Part shown: positions 21,133 to 33,308 of the stretch, piece after piece
How the letters are laid out: each line of letters begins with the position of its first letter
Position numbering within the stretch: position 1 is the stretch's first letter
NCBI GenBank assembly: GCA_033002965.1
Contig: JAURVB010013820.1
Coordinates: 1-64,000, forward strand
DNA: 64,000 nt
Direction of reading: 5' to 3'
Source of the DNA: Piper betle
Taxonomy: Eukaryota > Streptophyta > Magnoliopsida > Piperales > Piperaceae
Program-made: the position numbers and the translations under genes
Notes under the pieces: generated by a model
The model's input: only the letters and a program-made list of their open reading frames with translations
Database searches by the model: none
Told to the model about the DNA's origin: nothing

Positions 21133-22875
21133 ATGGTAAGATTAGTTAGTTTCACAAACTTAAACTAGCCACAGGCTGCAAATTTCTTTAGGTAAAGTCT
21201 TAGTGATTTCTTGGACATATATATGCATGTCTATACATGCTAAATGCTGGTCTGTGTAGATTTTTTTACCAGTTTAACTATGGCAATTGGATGTTGTGCA
21301 GGCTGTGCACAAGGAATACTCGGACAGACTTGTACAAGTTGGGCAGTGGGGTGGTGTAGGTGGGAATGGATGGGATGATGGTCATTTCACGTCGATTAGG
21401 CAAATAGTGGTGGGCCATGGAAATTGTATTCACTCAATTCAAGTCGAATACGATGCAAATGGTCACTCGGATTGGCGTGACAAACATGGAGGAAGCGGTG
21501 GCGTAGTGGCCAAGGTAAAGTTGTCGAAATTGATGAATTTTAAATAGTTTGCCACTTCTCCTTAAAGCCCAAATAAAATTATACGCAGTAAATTTTTAAC
21601 GGCTTAGTAAAAAAATACAAATATAGAACAAATTAATTAATATTCCTCTTAGTATATATACCTTCAAGAAGATTCAAAATGGGACAAGTTAATATATTCT
21701 GGGGATATACACCTCTGGCACAATTTGAAACCACCCGATTGTTCTAATACAATATAAATTTTAGATAGGTTTATCACTAGTTCGAAAACTTCAACCTATT
21801 GAGAAAAATAAACATTTAATACTTATTTTAACACATATCACACTTAATGGTGTTTATAATGGCTTCTATAACTTGGGTAAATTTATTCTTATAAAACTTT
21901 TGGTAGGGAAGGTGGGGAATCTTTCATCTCATTATTTTTTTATAGTATGCTTCTAATGTTGCCAAACGAGTCCAATAAACTAGGTACTTAACCTAGCCCT
22001 ACTTAAAAATATTGGCTTAGGGTCCAACTTTATTAGGTCTGGGTCTAGGACATCGATTTTTTATTAGTACTTGATTCATATCAGGTTTGAGTTTGGGTCT
22101 TAATGGACCTAACCCTTTAAAGATCCAAACCCAAAAAAATATTTAATTTTTGTTCTTAATTTTAATTTTTTATATAAAATTGAATTATAAAAAATATCTT
22201 ATTGAAAGAAATTATATTTTAATTATAAATAAGAATAATCATCATAATTTTTTATATATTTTTGTATTTTTATATAAATGTATAAAATATATTTATTATC
22301 GGTTTCGGGTTTAGTTTGGTTTCGAGTTTACCAAATCGGGTTTGGGTCAAAGTTAAAGAAGCATATGTTCGGGTTTGGGTTCGGGTATTTAATATTAGGT
22401 TGGGTTTGGGTCTTGTAAAACCCTCACTAACCCGATTCCGCAGGACTAGTATGATCTCATTTTAGGATATACACGCGATACGATTACATATTAAAGGCAC
22501 CATGATCAGAATTTTGATAAAGGATTAAATTGTATGATGAACAATTTTCTCGCGTCATCTTACATTGTTTTGCAGATTCCGTTCAACTATCCTCACGAGA
22601 CTCTCATCTCTATAAGTGGATATGTAGGGCAAAGCCCGTACCCTTGTGTCATCAAATCACTGAAATTTGAGACAAATATGAGAAAGTATGGACCATATGG
22701 ATGGGAGAGCGGCATGCCCTTCTCCCTTCCGGCGATGGGAGGCAAAATTGTGGGCTTGTATGGCAAGTCAAGCTACTTCCTTGATTCTATTGGTGTTTAC
22801 TACAAACCTCTCATGGTAATCTACAAGCAGCCCCTGAAGAATGCTCCAAAGGATCATGCGAAGTTAAAAGCATAG
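21133..22875 (+). CDS. JRL-5: type II jacalin-related lectin, intact three-exon gene
   Basis: Mannose-type jacalin lectin of the cytosolic salt-inducible kind; it has no signal peptide or membrane segment. Exons are 21133-21135 (only the start codon, then GTAAGA), 21302-21514 (acceptor GTGCAG, donor AAG/GTAAAG) and 22576-22875 (acceptor TGCAG, stop TAG). All joins are phase 0, giving 171 residues. The jacalin blocks are GQWGGVGGNGWDDG near residue 15, the TSIRQIVVGHG strand, VEYDANG, HGGSGG, the FNYPHETLISISGY strand, GPYGWESGMPF and IVGLYGKSSYFLDSIGVYY. The usual GxxxD mannose loop reads S-Y-F-L-D, with Ser for Gly, unlike the Gly kept in other type II copies, which may alter sugar binding. 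A 1.06 kb second intron carries a repeat rich in GGGTTTGGGTTCGGGT. It is the best-preserved gene of the array. Confidence 0.88.
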
Positions 22876-22984
22876 AGAGAACTATCAAAGTACATGTTAT
22901 TTTATAGAAAAAGTAGTATATATTCAGTGTACCCTATAAAAAAATTACTCTATAATTAACATATTTAATGCATCGATGATATAT

Positions 22985-24824
22985 ATACCTTTTTATTCTA
23001 TAAAAATATTGGTCAATGTATACACTTGTAGTGGAACTTTCGATCTATTAATTTTGATAAATATATTTATGATCTAATGGATTAGGGAAAATTTGGTAAA
23101 ACTAAGGACTTGAAATGGTGGGGGATAAATCGTCATGTTTGATGGGTTTTCAGCTTCCTGAAACATCTGCTACAATCAAATTAAAATTTCATTGATCTTC
23201 CACAATCTGAAAGTTCCGAAAAGAGTACTTATTTATACTGGTATGATCGGCCAAATAATAGTTTCACATCTTATACCTCCTTGATAAGATATAATATATT
23301 AGTAAGGGTGTACCTATAGATTATTAAATTTGATTAACTACTTTTAAAAACAGGAATAGGTCCATCAATTTATACGTAGATCAGGTCGTTATAAATAGCA
23401 TCCGAGCTAACCTAGAGGCGTATTGGATGATAAGGTGTTTAAGATATAAACTAGGCTGGCTATATGGGCTACATATAGAAATTGCAAAGTTATAATTTCT
23501 TTAAATTTAAGATGGGTGGAATGTAGAATCTCCCAAATAATTAGATCCTTATACAATACAAAATGGGTGAGATCTTGTATATTAATGGAGTATCCTTGGA
23601 GATCTTCAACTTTGGTTTGGAATATAAAATCCAATAGTTCAAAATCAGTTATTTATAATGAGTAGGGCGGTTCAAAGCTCAATTAAACTTAATTTTTTTC
23701 AGTACTCAATTCGAAAATAAATTGATTTGAAGCTTAACTTGATATTAAACGAACCGAGCCTGGGCTTATACCTACTCAACTCTAAGCTCAATATTTTATA
23801 CTAGGCTTGTCCGTGCTCAACTCGAAGCTCGATATTTTATGTAAGGAATAAGATTTTTTACAATATATATCTTAATTTGTTTTATATAAATTTAATTAAT
23901 TTATAACATATCATTATATAATAACAATTTTAAATAAAAGTATGCATGATTAAATTGTCTTTTATGTATAATTGTTTTGAAGTTGTGATATTTTAATTAT
24001 AAATTAAAATTTAGTAGAAATTATGAGAAAGAAAAGTATCAGTATGTACGAATCAAGATAACTAGAACTCAACTCCAATTCGACTCAAACTCGAACTAAA
24101 CTCGAGTACTTATTAACTCGACTCGAATTAGAAATAAAAAAATACGATGTTTGAGCTCAATAAAACTTAACTCGACTCACCCGACGAGCACCACCCCTTA
24201 ATGTGAAGGGCCTAATGCCTTATAATTAACTACCCAATAACCAATACATAACTACCACAAAAAAACTTGTTAATTCTATAACTTACCCCTTAACGGGTTA
24301 TTTTCATTCGTACGTAACAATGTTTCCTACAAAATGTGCACCTGAAAGGTAACTTGCACTTTTCGAGTGCCAACCAAGTTATTTTGTTTTTGTATTTGTT
24401 TTTTAAAAGAAAAACAAGACAATCGTGGATCTGATTCCTTTGGAATCCATAACTAATACATAACTCCAATTAAATTAAGATTGAAATACCATCAAGAAGC
24501 CATACTTTTAATGTTCTACTACCATTTTTATATTTTTATACAGATCGGATGGAATTAGTCAGAAGCCATATTTTTTGCAGTCAATGAGAACATGTGTGGT
24601 ATATTTGAGTTTTCTTTTTTTTGTTTTATTAAAAAAAAATTTTTTAAAAACAGACAATCGTGAATCTGATTCCTTTGGAATACATAACTAATACATAACT
24701 CCAATTATATTACATTGAACAACCATGAAGAAGGCACCATGAATGTTCTGCGGCAATTTTTATATTTTACAGATCGGATGGAATTAGTCAGAAGCCATAT
24801 TTTTCCAAGTCAACGAGAACAAGT
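22985..24824. repeat. Duplicated flank module (copy 2)
   Basis: It parallels 9945-12240 over most of its length, beginning ATTCTATAAAAATATTGGTC. It holds the GGATGATAAGGTGTTTAAG repeat (23425), a segment of CTCGAACTAAACTCGAGT-like words (23660-24195) and the type I upstream module. About 100-700 bp present in copy 1 near 11100-11600 are absent here. No gene is seen. Confidence 0.7.
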
Positions 24825-25186
24825 GTGTTATATATGAGTTTTCAATATCAGCTCCCTCTAGCTACCAATTTTTCGCTTCCATCTTTCTTCCGGCTATTTA
24901 AGTTCTGCACATTGTCTTCCTTACTATCATCAACCTCAGTAGAAGAAAATTGGCAATTTCCGGTAAGGAATCTCTCTTATTTTTTAGTGGAAAGTTTTTT
25001 TCTTTTTCATTCAAATTGGTGAATACATATAGGAAAAATATTTTTTCTGATAAAGTTTAATTAATTCTCCCCCCTCTTATTGATGACAATATGCTGGTTA
25101 TCTTCTACTTATAACACATCATGGGTTCTATTCCTCTTCCTTATTGCTAATCAATTGCAAGTATGCTCATCTAATTCCATTTTTTG

Positions 25187-26564
25187 ATGGCGAAGATGGA
25201 CAATAATAATGGCCCCTGTGGTGGAAATGGTGGATCTGCTTGGGATGATCAGCATATTGGTGACATTAGGCAGATGGTGATCCGATATGGAGTAGTCGTT
25301 GACTTCATACAGATTTTGTATGTGAAAATGGAACTTCATATTCGGATCGCAGACATGGAGGACCTGGTGGCACTGAAACACAGACAGTAAGCTGCTTGTG
25401 TTCCCATTCTTTGTAGAAATGTTGATGATCCCAAACCTTTTCTTTTGCATATTACTTTTGATCAAAATGGAAACTTTGCCTGGTGAAGTTTAAAGTAAAT
25501 CTAGCCAACCATTCAACTCGTAGGGCTATATTTTTTAAAACTAATTAATGAAATTACCTTTATCGTCAAACCTTCTGATTTATATATATATAAATCTAAA
25601 AGCTTTCTTAAGCTTATATGGAAAATAGATATTTACTATAACAAACCTGATTGAATCAGACTCCCATATTACTACGCTCTTGAATCCAAAACACAGCAAG
25701 CAAATAACTAATTACAACGATCGAGCCCATGTTAAAATTGATGGGTTTAAGTAATTTCTTTAAAGCAGTTAACCGAAGATGAAGATCTATAAACACATTG
25801 TCTATTAATACACTAAATTTTATCTCAATGGGTATAGGACGTGGATAATTTTGTGTATATCACACCTACTAGTAAACATAATAATAAAATAAAACACTTT
25901 GTAACCGCTGCTCACAATTTGCGAATAATTTCAAATTAATATGCTGACAAAATTGATATTCATTTTTCATACTTTTGTAACTTGATTACCTAAAATAGCT
26001 GATCATTTCGTGCTTTCGTATTATTGATTGTACCTAGCTAGTCCAAGTTGCCTGCCAATGATAGTCAATGTCCTTAAAGAGTGTTTTTTTCGAACAAATA
26101 GGTGTTTGCCACTTTCGCCTAGCTTGTGGAGGGAACAATTATTTGTTTTATCGTTTGTTTAGAAGAAATTTGGATACGGGTTTTCTCTAACTTGTCCAAT
26201 CCAATGATCAATGGGCTGTCGTGCAGATTAATTTGAGAGACCCAGAGGAGTTCTTGGTTGGAGTGAGTGGAACATGGGGGAATTCGCAACAAATTGGGGG
26301 TGTGATCACATCACTCGCATTTCGTACTAACGAGAGAACATATGGGCCATATGGAGAGGGGCTCTTTCATCATTGGGAGGAAAGATTGTGGGTTTTTATG
26401 GCAGGTCTGGAATTTATCTTGATGCAATTGGTATTCATTGTCAACCACCCAGAGCTCAATCATGTTGGGATTTGTTTCAGCCAACCTTATGTTGTGGCAC
26501 CAATGTGTTGCCCATGCAATTGGAGCATTTTTCGTTGTTTTTAAGGTGGCCAGTCGGTCTATGA
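25187..26564 (+). pseudogene. JRL-6: type I jacalin-related lectin with two frame lesions
   Basis: An upstream exon nearly identical to that of JRL-3 ends at 24962 before GTAAGG. The lectin exon starts at 25187 (Met-Ala-Lys-Met) with GPCGGNGGSAWDD, where Trp of the GPWGG turn has become Cys. One base is missing near 25320 relative to JRL-3, so the tail of the exon (HGGPGG) is out of frame; a donor GTAAGC follows at 25387. The last exon starts at 26227 after GTGCAG with NLRDPEEFLVGVSG, then loses a short stretch near 26360 after GPYGEG. The rest (GGKIVGFYGRSGIYLDAIG) is open only in another frame. The tail has a further small deletion. It is a recent-looking pseudogene. Confidence 0.85.
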
Positions 26565-26799
26565 GAAATTGTTGATTATGAAACATTGATGTTGCTTCAT
26601 TTCTTTCATTATTTGTAAGGATTTGGTTTGAACATGGGGAAATGTTGATTAGTAAATGTTTTGTTCAAGTTGTAACTCCATGAAGGGTAACTTATTCTTC
26701 ATACTCATTTGAAGACAACAAAGTAATCTGATATTAGCATCATATTGGGTTAGTGTCACATCAGTTCAAAAATAAAAGATGTTCATGAAAACTAAATGT

Positions 26800-26950
26800 T
26801 CAGGCTAAGTTCCGGCCACGGCCGGCTGGACGGGCTTGGCTGCCGACGACTGAGGCCAATTTTTTTTTTTTTTTTTTTTTTGAGGCGTGGCCAGATCTGG
26901 CCGCCGCCGGACACAGTTGGCTGGACCTTGCCAGTGGCGGCCAGCTCCGG
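26800..26950. repeat. GC-rich insert with poly(T) tract
   Basis: A segment rich in GGCC words (GTGGCCAGATCTGGCCGCCG near 26887) is interrupted by a run of about 22 T. It is related to the left part of 9290-9870. It joins type I 3' flank on the left to the type II upstream module on the right. Origin unknown. Confidence 0.5.
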
Positions 26951-27142
26951 TTGATGTATGATTAAATGCTTCAATAATATCAGCAAAAATATTTTATTGG
27001 GAGATGTATGATTAAATTAAAAAGATGGAATATTTCGATTTTAGTGGTCAGGTAATTGATCATGAGCATATATTCATAGAAATTAGGAACAAGTAGGTAA
27101 ATGAAAGTAACGCCTGATTAGACCAAAGACATCTTTAAGCTT

Positions 27143-27149
27143 TATATAA
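27143..27149 (+). promoter_or_regulatory. TATA box of JRL-7
   Basis: TATATAA lies in the same place relative to the ATG as in JRL-5. Confidence 0.5.
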
Positions 27150-27744
27150 CTTATCAACTAGCTTTTGAAATCCTTAACCAAATTTCCTCCTTCCAACCTT
27201 CCCTAAGAAGAAACTTCCCAAGGCCTGTATACAATGGTAAGATTAGTTAGTATCACATCAGTTAAAACTTAAACTAGCCACAAGCTACAAACTTCTCTAG
27301 GTAAAGTATTAGTGATTTCTTGGACACATATATACATGTCTGTATAAGCTAAATGCTGGTTTTTATAGATTTTTTTACCAGTTAAATTGCGTGTTGTGCT
27401 GGTAGTGCAGAATGAATACTGGGAAAGACCTGTTGAAGTTGGGCAGTGGGGGTGGAGGTGGGAAAGGATGGGATCATGGGATGATGGCCATTTCACCTCA
27501 AGTTGGAAAATACTGCTGCGCCATGGGCTTGCTATCTACTCAATTCAAGTCGAATACAGTGCAAATGGATGCTCGGTTTGGCGTGGAAAACACGGAGCAA
27601 ACGGCGGTAGCGAGGATAAGGTAAAATAATCGAAATTGATGAATTTTACATGGTTTACTATTTATAATATTTACTCCAACACTCACCCTCATATATACAA
27701 GTGAATTATTAACGGTGTATTAGGTGGTAAAAATACAAATACTA

Positions 27745-30586
27745 ACGTGCCGCCAGATTAGAGTTTGAGCCAGGTGTTACATAAGGACTGAAAGAACTAG
27801 CTTCTTGAGATAATAAAATTAAATTAGATTCCTTGAATTGTAACACTAACCCTTTAATTAATTACGACAAGCTTCTTTACCAAAGATATATCATGCAATT
27901 AAGCAAAATTAGTTACATGAAAGAAAAATAATTTATTTATGCAATACCAGAATTAGAATGACCATGCTAAGTAGATAAATAAACATGAAGCCAATTCCTA
28001 AGCCAAATTATTAAAATGATTCCAAGAAAGAAGTCAATTCCACTATCATGTAATTAAGCCCCATAAAAAAATAAATAAGCATAATTAAGTCTACTGAGAT
28101 AAGTCTATAACAGAGTTGGCCGACTATCCCCCTCCAAGCCCACCAACTCAAATGTCTAAGCACACACTTAAATAAGTAATTTCGCTTTAGTGATAGAAAC
28201 ACTAAGTATTATAGCCATAGCAAACTTAAATAAATTAACACGAACAAACACAATACTTACATCTGACTCCCATTTTAACAGAGTGGCCTCCTTAGTAGAG
28301 ATCTATCATTAGTGATCACTCAATGTTGTCCGACGTACAGATAATAAGCCAGTCTCCTTAACCAGACTTTGGCTTTTGAGTACATAGTAGGTGGCATGGT
28401 TCCTTGGACCTAGGAACCCATAAATACAACTTGGCATCTACCTCCCATCGTATATTTAAGCTGAGCCCAACATGTGTCCTGCACGACTGTATTGACTTAT
28501 AAACAAATTTCTTTAAAATATATGTACTTTGTACATATTAGCGAAATCAATATATATTCATTTATATACATATATGGTATATATATAATGAACCAAGAAT
28601 GCACCCAATTATTCATCTAAACCAAATAAACAAGGATTAACAATCCAAATCCACAACTGGCCTGGCACACAATCAAGTTAATACCCTGCTTAATTATTTA
28701 TGTAACCAAATTATGTTTGAACATATATAAATTCCACGTTTGAGACTTATTATACTAATTAGATGTTAACATGACTTAGACAAGTTCTAATCTTCTTAAA
28801 AATAATTAACAGGACCAGGCCACATGCAAGGGGCAACCCAATTAAATTAATTTGGGAACTATATGTCAGGTAGTTAATCCACCCATTGATATGTATATAC
28901 ATAAATTCATATCAAATAGTTATTAGCACACACATAACATTGCAAGACAAAGCTAATTTAATATATAATAACACCCAATCTTGGATTGACAATAATATTA
29001 ATGTCTCATCTAAGATAAACCCAATAATAATCAACAACTTTTGATCCATGCATTAGTAGCTAGCTATATGTGTCTGATGCCTACTGCTAATGTTGAATCA
29101 TCTCCAATAAATATACAAATCTATATGTAGGACCTCATCGCTAGCCTATAAAAATCCATTGATTATAAGCATCTCACATCAACAACCCCAACACAGAACT
29201 AGTGGAACAACCAATTAACTCTTTATAAGCCTAAATTATTGGGTTCTATAGGCCCTTAAAAGGGACTTGCAATAAATATCACTCTCTTAATCAAAAAACT
29301 AGCTCAATAAATAAGGTTATCTCATTACCCTATATGCAAGTCATTAGGTCCATAAGGTATAGTAAAGTTTGAAGAGATATGTTATAGTGAAGTTTTAAGA
29401 GACTCAAATTTGGGCCGACAGACATATGACTTCATACCAAATCATCTCCTCCTCACACCTGCTATAATGAAGTACTAAATCATCTCCCCCTCATACATGC
29501 TACGTACAACATACCTAGGCCCCAGGACTTGCAATAGGTGTTATGGGTCTTTATTAATCCAAAAACTAGGTCAAAGAGTAAAGTTTTCTCCTTATTTTAT
29601 ATACAAGTCACCAATTATCTCCGAAACTGATGTGAGATTAACCTAACATCAATGACATAAGCTTTAATCAAATCATATCTCATATACCAACTTCAGAATT
29701 ACTTCACAACTCACTTAAACACCGATTCAAAACATTCTGCTATTAACATCTACTGATCAGGACTTGATTAAAACTAAAATACAGAAACCAAAAAAATTAT
29801 TACAAAACGTTACCCATCAAGCGCATGGCCGACATGCCGACGACAGTGCCGCAGGAAGAACGCAAACCAAAAACGAGTGAGTAGAGAGCCCCATCGACTC
29901 TTGCAATTATAAACAATTATAATCATGCGTGAAGGTATTAACCTAAACAAAGAGATCCCAACAGCATCTATTGATGACCCACGCATCAATTAATCAACAA
30001 AAGAACCAATTGAACAAATAAACAAATTAACAACTATGCCAACAGCACGGTGCTACAAACCAACCCCACATGTATGACGATGCAAACCAAGAGCAACGAC
30101 AGAAAATATAGAACATTATATAAAGATCAATTAAAAATAAATAAATCCCAAACATCAATCACGGCACTCAACAGCAATAAAAAAATTTTCCAAACGTAGA
30201 TCAATTCATACCCATCATAGCTCAGATGCATGCCATGAACATGAACTAACAACAACTAAAAATAAGAAGTAGAAAACCTAGAAGGAAGGAAAACTAGAGG
30301 AGGAATAGAAGACGGTGGGGAGAAAGGAAATGAGTCTGGAGTTTATAACGTGGGAGAGGGATGATTTTTGTTACGTAACTTTTACGCCAAAAATCTCCCT
30401 CAAGTCCAACCCTATCTAAAAAAACTCAGACCCAATCAATCCAAAAATTTACACGTTCAAAAATTTTACAAATTTGAAAAATTCATGGGCACCCCACACC
30501 CCTGGCATACCCTTAACCAGACACAATCATATCCAAGTTGGGCTCCACCCTTGGTTTAACCCAAAAAAATAAAAAATAAAAATTTA
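27745..30586. mobile_element. Insertion of about 2.8 kb in intron 2 of JRL-7, class unknown
   Basis: Intron sequence homologous to JRL-5 intron 2 stops near AAAATACAAATA at 27744 and resumes near AGAATAAATTAATATTTC at 30594. The interposed DNA has no long ORF or recognised protein. Near 28361 it has the phrase CAGACTTTGGCTTTTGAG, also found at 14505 and in related form near 45055 inside a gypsy LTR. 29240-29650 resembles the small LTR element at 50257-51286. A large gypsy LTR with smaller nested pieces would fit, but ends and target duplication were not resolved. Confidence 0.45.
29240..29650. repeat. Diverged copy of the small LTR element at 50257-51286
   Basis: GACTTGCAATA, CTTAATCAAAAAACTAGCT and ATGCAAGTCA at 29262-29342 parallel the LTR at 50257. 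A second copy at 29525-29640 has GACTTGCAATAGGTGTTATG and ATATACAAGTCACCA. The spacing fits two terminal repeats. Strongly diverged. Confidence 0.45.
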
Positions 30587-31318
30587 TAAACACAGAATAA
30601 ATTAATATTTCTCCGACCTATATACCTTTGACAGGATTTAAAACAGGACCAGTTAATATTTTAGATGGTTTAGCATTTGTTCCAAAAATTCAAGATATTA
30701 AGAAGGGTGACCATTTCGTATATACTTTACCACAGATCATACTAAACCGCGTTTCTAATGGCTTTGTAACTTGGGTAAATTTGTCAACGTTGCCTCTTTC
30801 ATCTCATTATTTTTTTATAGTACCTGCTCATTTTAGGGTATATATGTGATAGGATGGCAGATTAAAGACACCATGATCATAATTGTGATAAAGGATTTAA
30901 TTTTATGAAGAATAATTTTCTCACATCATCTTACATTGTTTTGCAGATCATGTTCAACTATGCTCATGAGACTCTCATCTCCATAAGTGGATATGGAGGG
31001 GCATGCCACTACCCTTGTGTCATCAAATCACTGAAATTTGAGACAAATATGAGAAAATATTAACCATTTGGAGGGGAGAAAGGCATGCACTGCTCCCCTC
31101 CGGTGTTGGGAGGCATCATTGTGGGCTTCTATGGCAAGTCAGGCTGCTTCCTTGATTATATTGGTGTTCACTTCAAGCCTTTCAAGGTAGTCTATAAGCA
31201 GCCCAAGCAACCCAAATTGAGGATTACTTCATGGGATCGTGATGAGAAGTTAGAACAACAGAGAGAACTCTCAAAGTACTTTTTATCATATAAAAATAGT
31301 ATATATAATAGTTTTTAA

Positions 31319-31815
31319 ACTCTTTTTTGATTCAAAAACTTCTCAGGTTAACTCGACTTTATGGCTTGCTAAGCCAAACTCTATGGATGACTCCATTATG
31401 ACTGAATGACTTGATCTAGTAATTGGCTCCCTAAGTCATATAATAAAAGTTGTCAAAATATATTATTTTTATTTTAGATTGGCTGAATCAATATCTTTTA
31501 AGTAGTATATATTATGTATTTTTCAATTTCAAGTGTCAATAATTTCATATATCTTTTTATTTAAATAATTAATATTTTAATATATATGACTCCGGTCTTC
31601 TTGGAGTAGACTCGAGTCCATTCCACTTCATAAAATGTCGAGTCAAATCCTAGCTTTGAGTTTTTAAAATATGATATATATTCAATAACTCCATATTAAG
31701 ATTGGTCTAGAGTTAATATATTTTATGTATAGATTTATAGACTATATATATACTTTTATATTCTATAAAAGTATGTTCTAATGAAAATATGTTCTAATAT
31801 GCAACTGGAAAAGGC
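31319..31815. other. No gene seen
   Basis: AT-rich 3' flank of JRL-7 with no supported coding or repeat signal. Confidence 0.4.
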
Positions 31816-32410
31816 AAAGTGGAGTGGTTGGGTGATGACCCAGTGGAGCGGCGCCAGGGGGGGCCAGAGGTAGCATGGTGGAGAAGGTGGGTAACGGGGC
31901 AGTGGAGAGGCGGCAGGGGCTGTTGGAGGAGGCATGAGCAGCGGGGCAGTGGTGAGGCGGTAGAGGCTGTCAGAGGCGGCGCGAGCAGCACCAATGTGAC
32001 GGTAGAGCCGGTCGCTTTGGCATCGACACAGTGGGCAATCAAAGAAGGTGGTACGGTTCCTGAGGCAGTGTTGCAGGTAGTGAAATAGCAGAGTGGCCGG
32101 AGGGGGAGCAGTGCAATAGCTGAGGTAGTGCTGCACATGGAGCAGTGGGGAGGCTGGACGGGTAGTGTGATGGCCGAGTCGGTGGTGTGAGCTGGTGGCA
32201 CAGGCAGCGATGCGGCGGAGGTCCAGAGGCGGTGGTGCGACGGCGTGGTTGAGCGGGTGGAAGCAGCGCGACGGAGCTCCAAAGGCTATGAGACGGCAAC
32301 CTGATCGAGTGAGGGGAGGCAGCGGCAGCGGAAACCAAGGCAGTGGTGTAATGGCAAAGCCGAGAGGAGGTGGCAATAGCCGAGGCAGAAGCACTATGGC
32401 GGCACGATAG
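31816..32410. repeat. GC-rich segment with many open frames but no domain
   Basis: A sharply bounded G-rich block with loosely repeated GGCAGTGGAGAGGCGGCAG-like words (for example near 31899 and 31940). Several overlapping frames on both strands are open because the block is GC-rich and short of stop codons. Their translations (Pro- and Leu-rich on the minus strand) show no known motif. It resembles 9290-9870 in character and is probably mobile-element derived. Confidence 0.5.
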
Positions 32411-32569
32411 TGCAACGACTGAGTCACCCAGTAAAAAAAGTTTTGGTTTGCATTGGAAAACCAAAACAATTAACAAATCAATTAACACCAAAATATGATA
32501 ACTCAAAAAGCTTGTCCTATAAAAATACTTAAAAAACTTTAAGTAGCTATATACAAATAATCAAACAAG

Positions 32570-33308
32570 TGTTGATGACCAAGTCCAATCAAACAAGTTG
32601 TAACAATTTGTATACAAGACAAATCAAATTAAAGCACAAAAGAGTAAAGACAAGAAATCAAACAGCAAAATTTTTAAGAGGTTCCTAACTAGTATATCCT
32701 CTCTTCTATATTAGTGTATCCTACGATTCTTATATGCTTTATTATGGACAAATGTAAAATGTATTACAACTTAAGTGTACGATCCCTTTGTCCTTCACAA
32801 GACCCAAGTGTTTCACAACCACCTATCCTTTATCAAAGTCCCCCGAATTTGTTTCACAAATCACGCTTGCCTTTCACCCTTTGACTTCTTGCTCAACCTA
32901 CAAGCCGAACTAAACACTTGCAATTAATTACATCACCGAACCACACTTCACACCCAAAGTGTACGAAGCCCATAGTGTAAGCACACACCACTCTCACATA
33001 CCAATCACAAAAGATTAGTTCACAAATAGCCCTTTCAAGATCAACAAGATCTTTACAAGACAATAGATATAAAATACACCAAGTATTACCTGATCTCTTT
33101 GAGCCCTTAGTTTGAAGAATCAAGCTTTATCTGAATGCTTGTTTCTACCCAATGAAGTTCTAAACCTTTTTTCGAACTAAACTCTCACTTTAGAACACTT
33201 CAAACACATTTGAATAAAAAGCTTGTTCTTCTTGCATAGCGCTTTTTATATAGCTCTACCTTGATGCACCATCCAACTACTTGAGTAATTAATGTTGAGG
33301 CTCCTACA
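32570..33308 (-). repeat. Probable LTR of a further retrotransposon
   Basis: On the minus strand the block begins TGTAGGAGCCTCAAC (at 33308) and ends with CA (at 32570). Directly before it is a purine tract, CTTGAGGGGGGAATTA (33309-33324). The interior has the word CATAGCGCTTTTTATATAGC near 33234, a candidate promoter region. The partner LTR was not found in the window, so the element is incomplete or its other end is lost. Confidence 0.5.

Larger units (their letters stand above)
17988..21300. repeat. Local tandem duplication (17988-19420 and 19421-21300)
   Basis: The block starting CTTCTTTTCTTGTTTCTTTC at 17990 recurs at 19423. Both copies run through ATTCTATCGAGAGTAACTTG, a CAAGGCGGCAACAACCAAAT-like segment, the type II upstream module, a TATA box and the type II first exon. 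The second copy ends in the intact gene JRL-5. The first copy ends inside a broken lectin exon at about 19413. The copies differ by indels, so the duplication is not recent. Confidence 0.8.
27233..31318 (+). pseudogene. JRL-7: type II jacalin-related lectin with nonsense codon and enlarged intron
   Basis: Exon 1 is the ATG at 27233-27235 before GTAAGA. The JRL-5 acceptor position has changed from CAG to CTG here, but an AG nine bases on (27409-27410) keeps phase and gives exon 2 27411-27620: NEYWERPVEVGQWG, DDGHFTS, VEYSANG, KHGANGG. Within it the Gly-rich loop is altered to GWRWERMGSWDDG. Intron 2 is 3.3 kb because of an insertion at about 27745-30586. Exon 3 starts at 30947 (MFNYAHETLISISGYGG) and meets TAA right after NMRKY, where relatives read Gly-Pro. 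The rest (GFYGKSGCFLDYIGVHFK) stays open to 31318 with an intact GxxxD loop. The nonsense codon would remove the sugar-binding loop. Confidence 0.85.

Noticed and set aside
31756..32506. Long overlapping Pro-, Ala- and Leu-rich open frames on the minus strand
   Set aside because: They lie in a GC-rich block where stop codons are rare; several frames on both strands are open and none has a recognisable domain.
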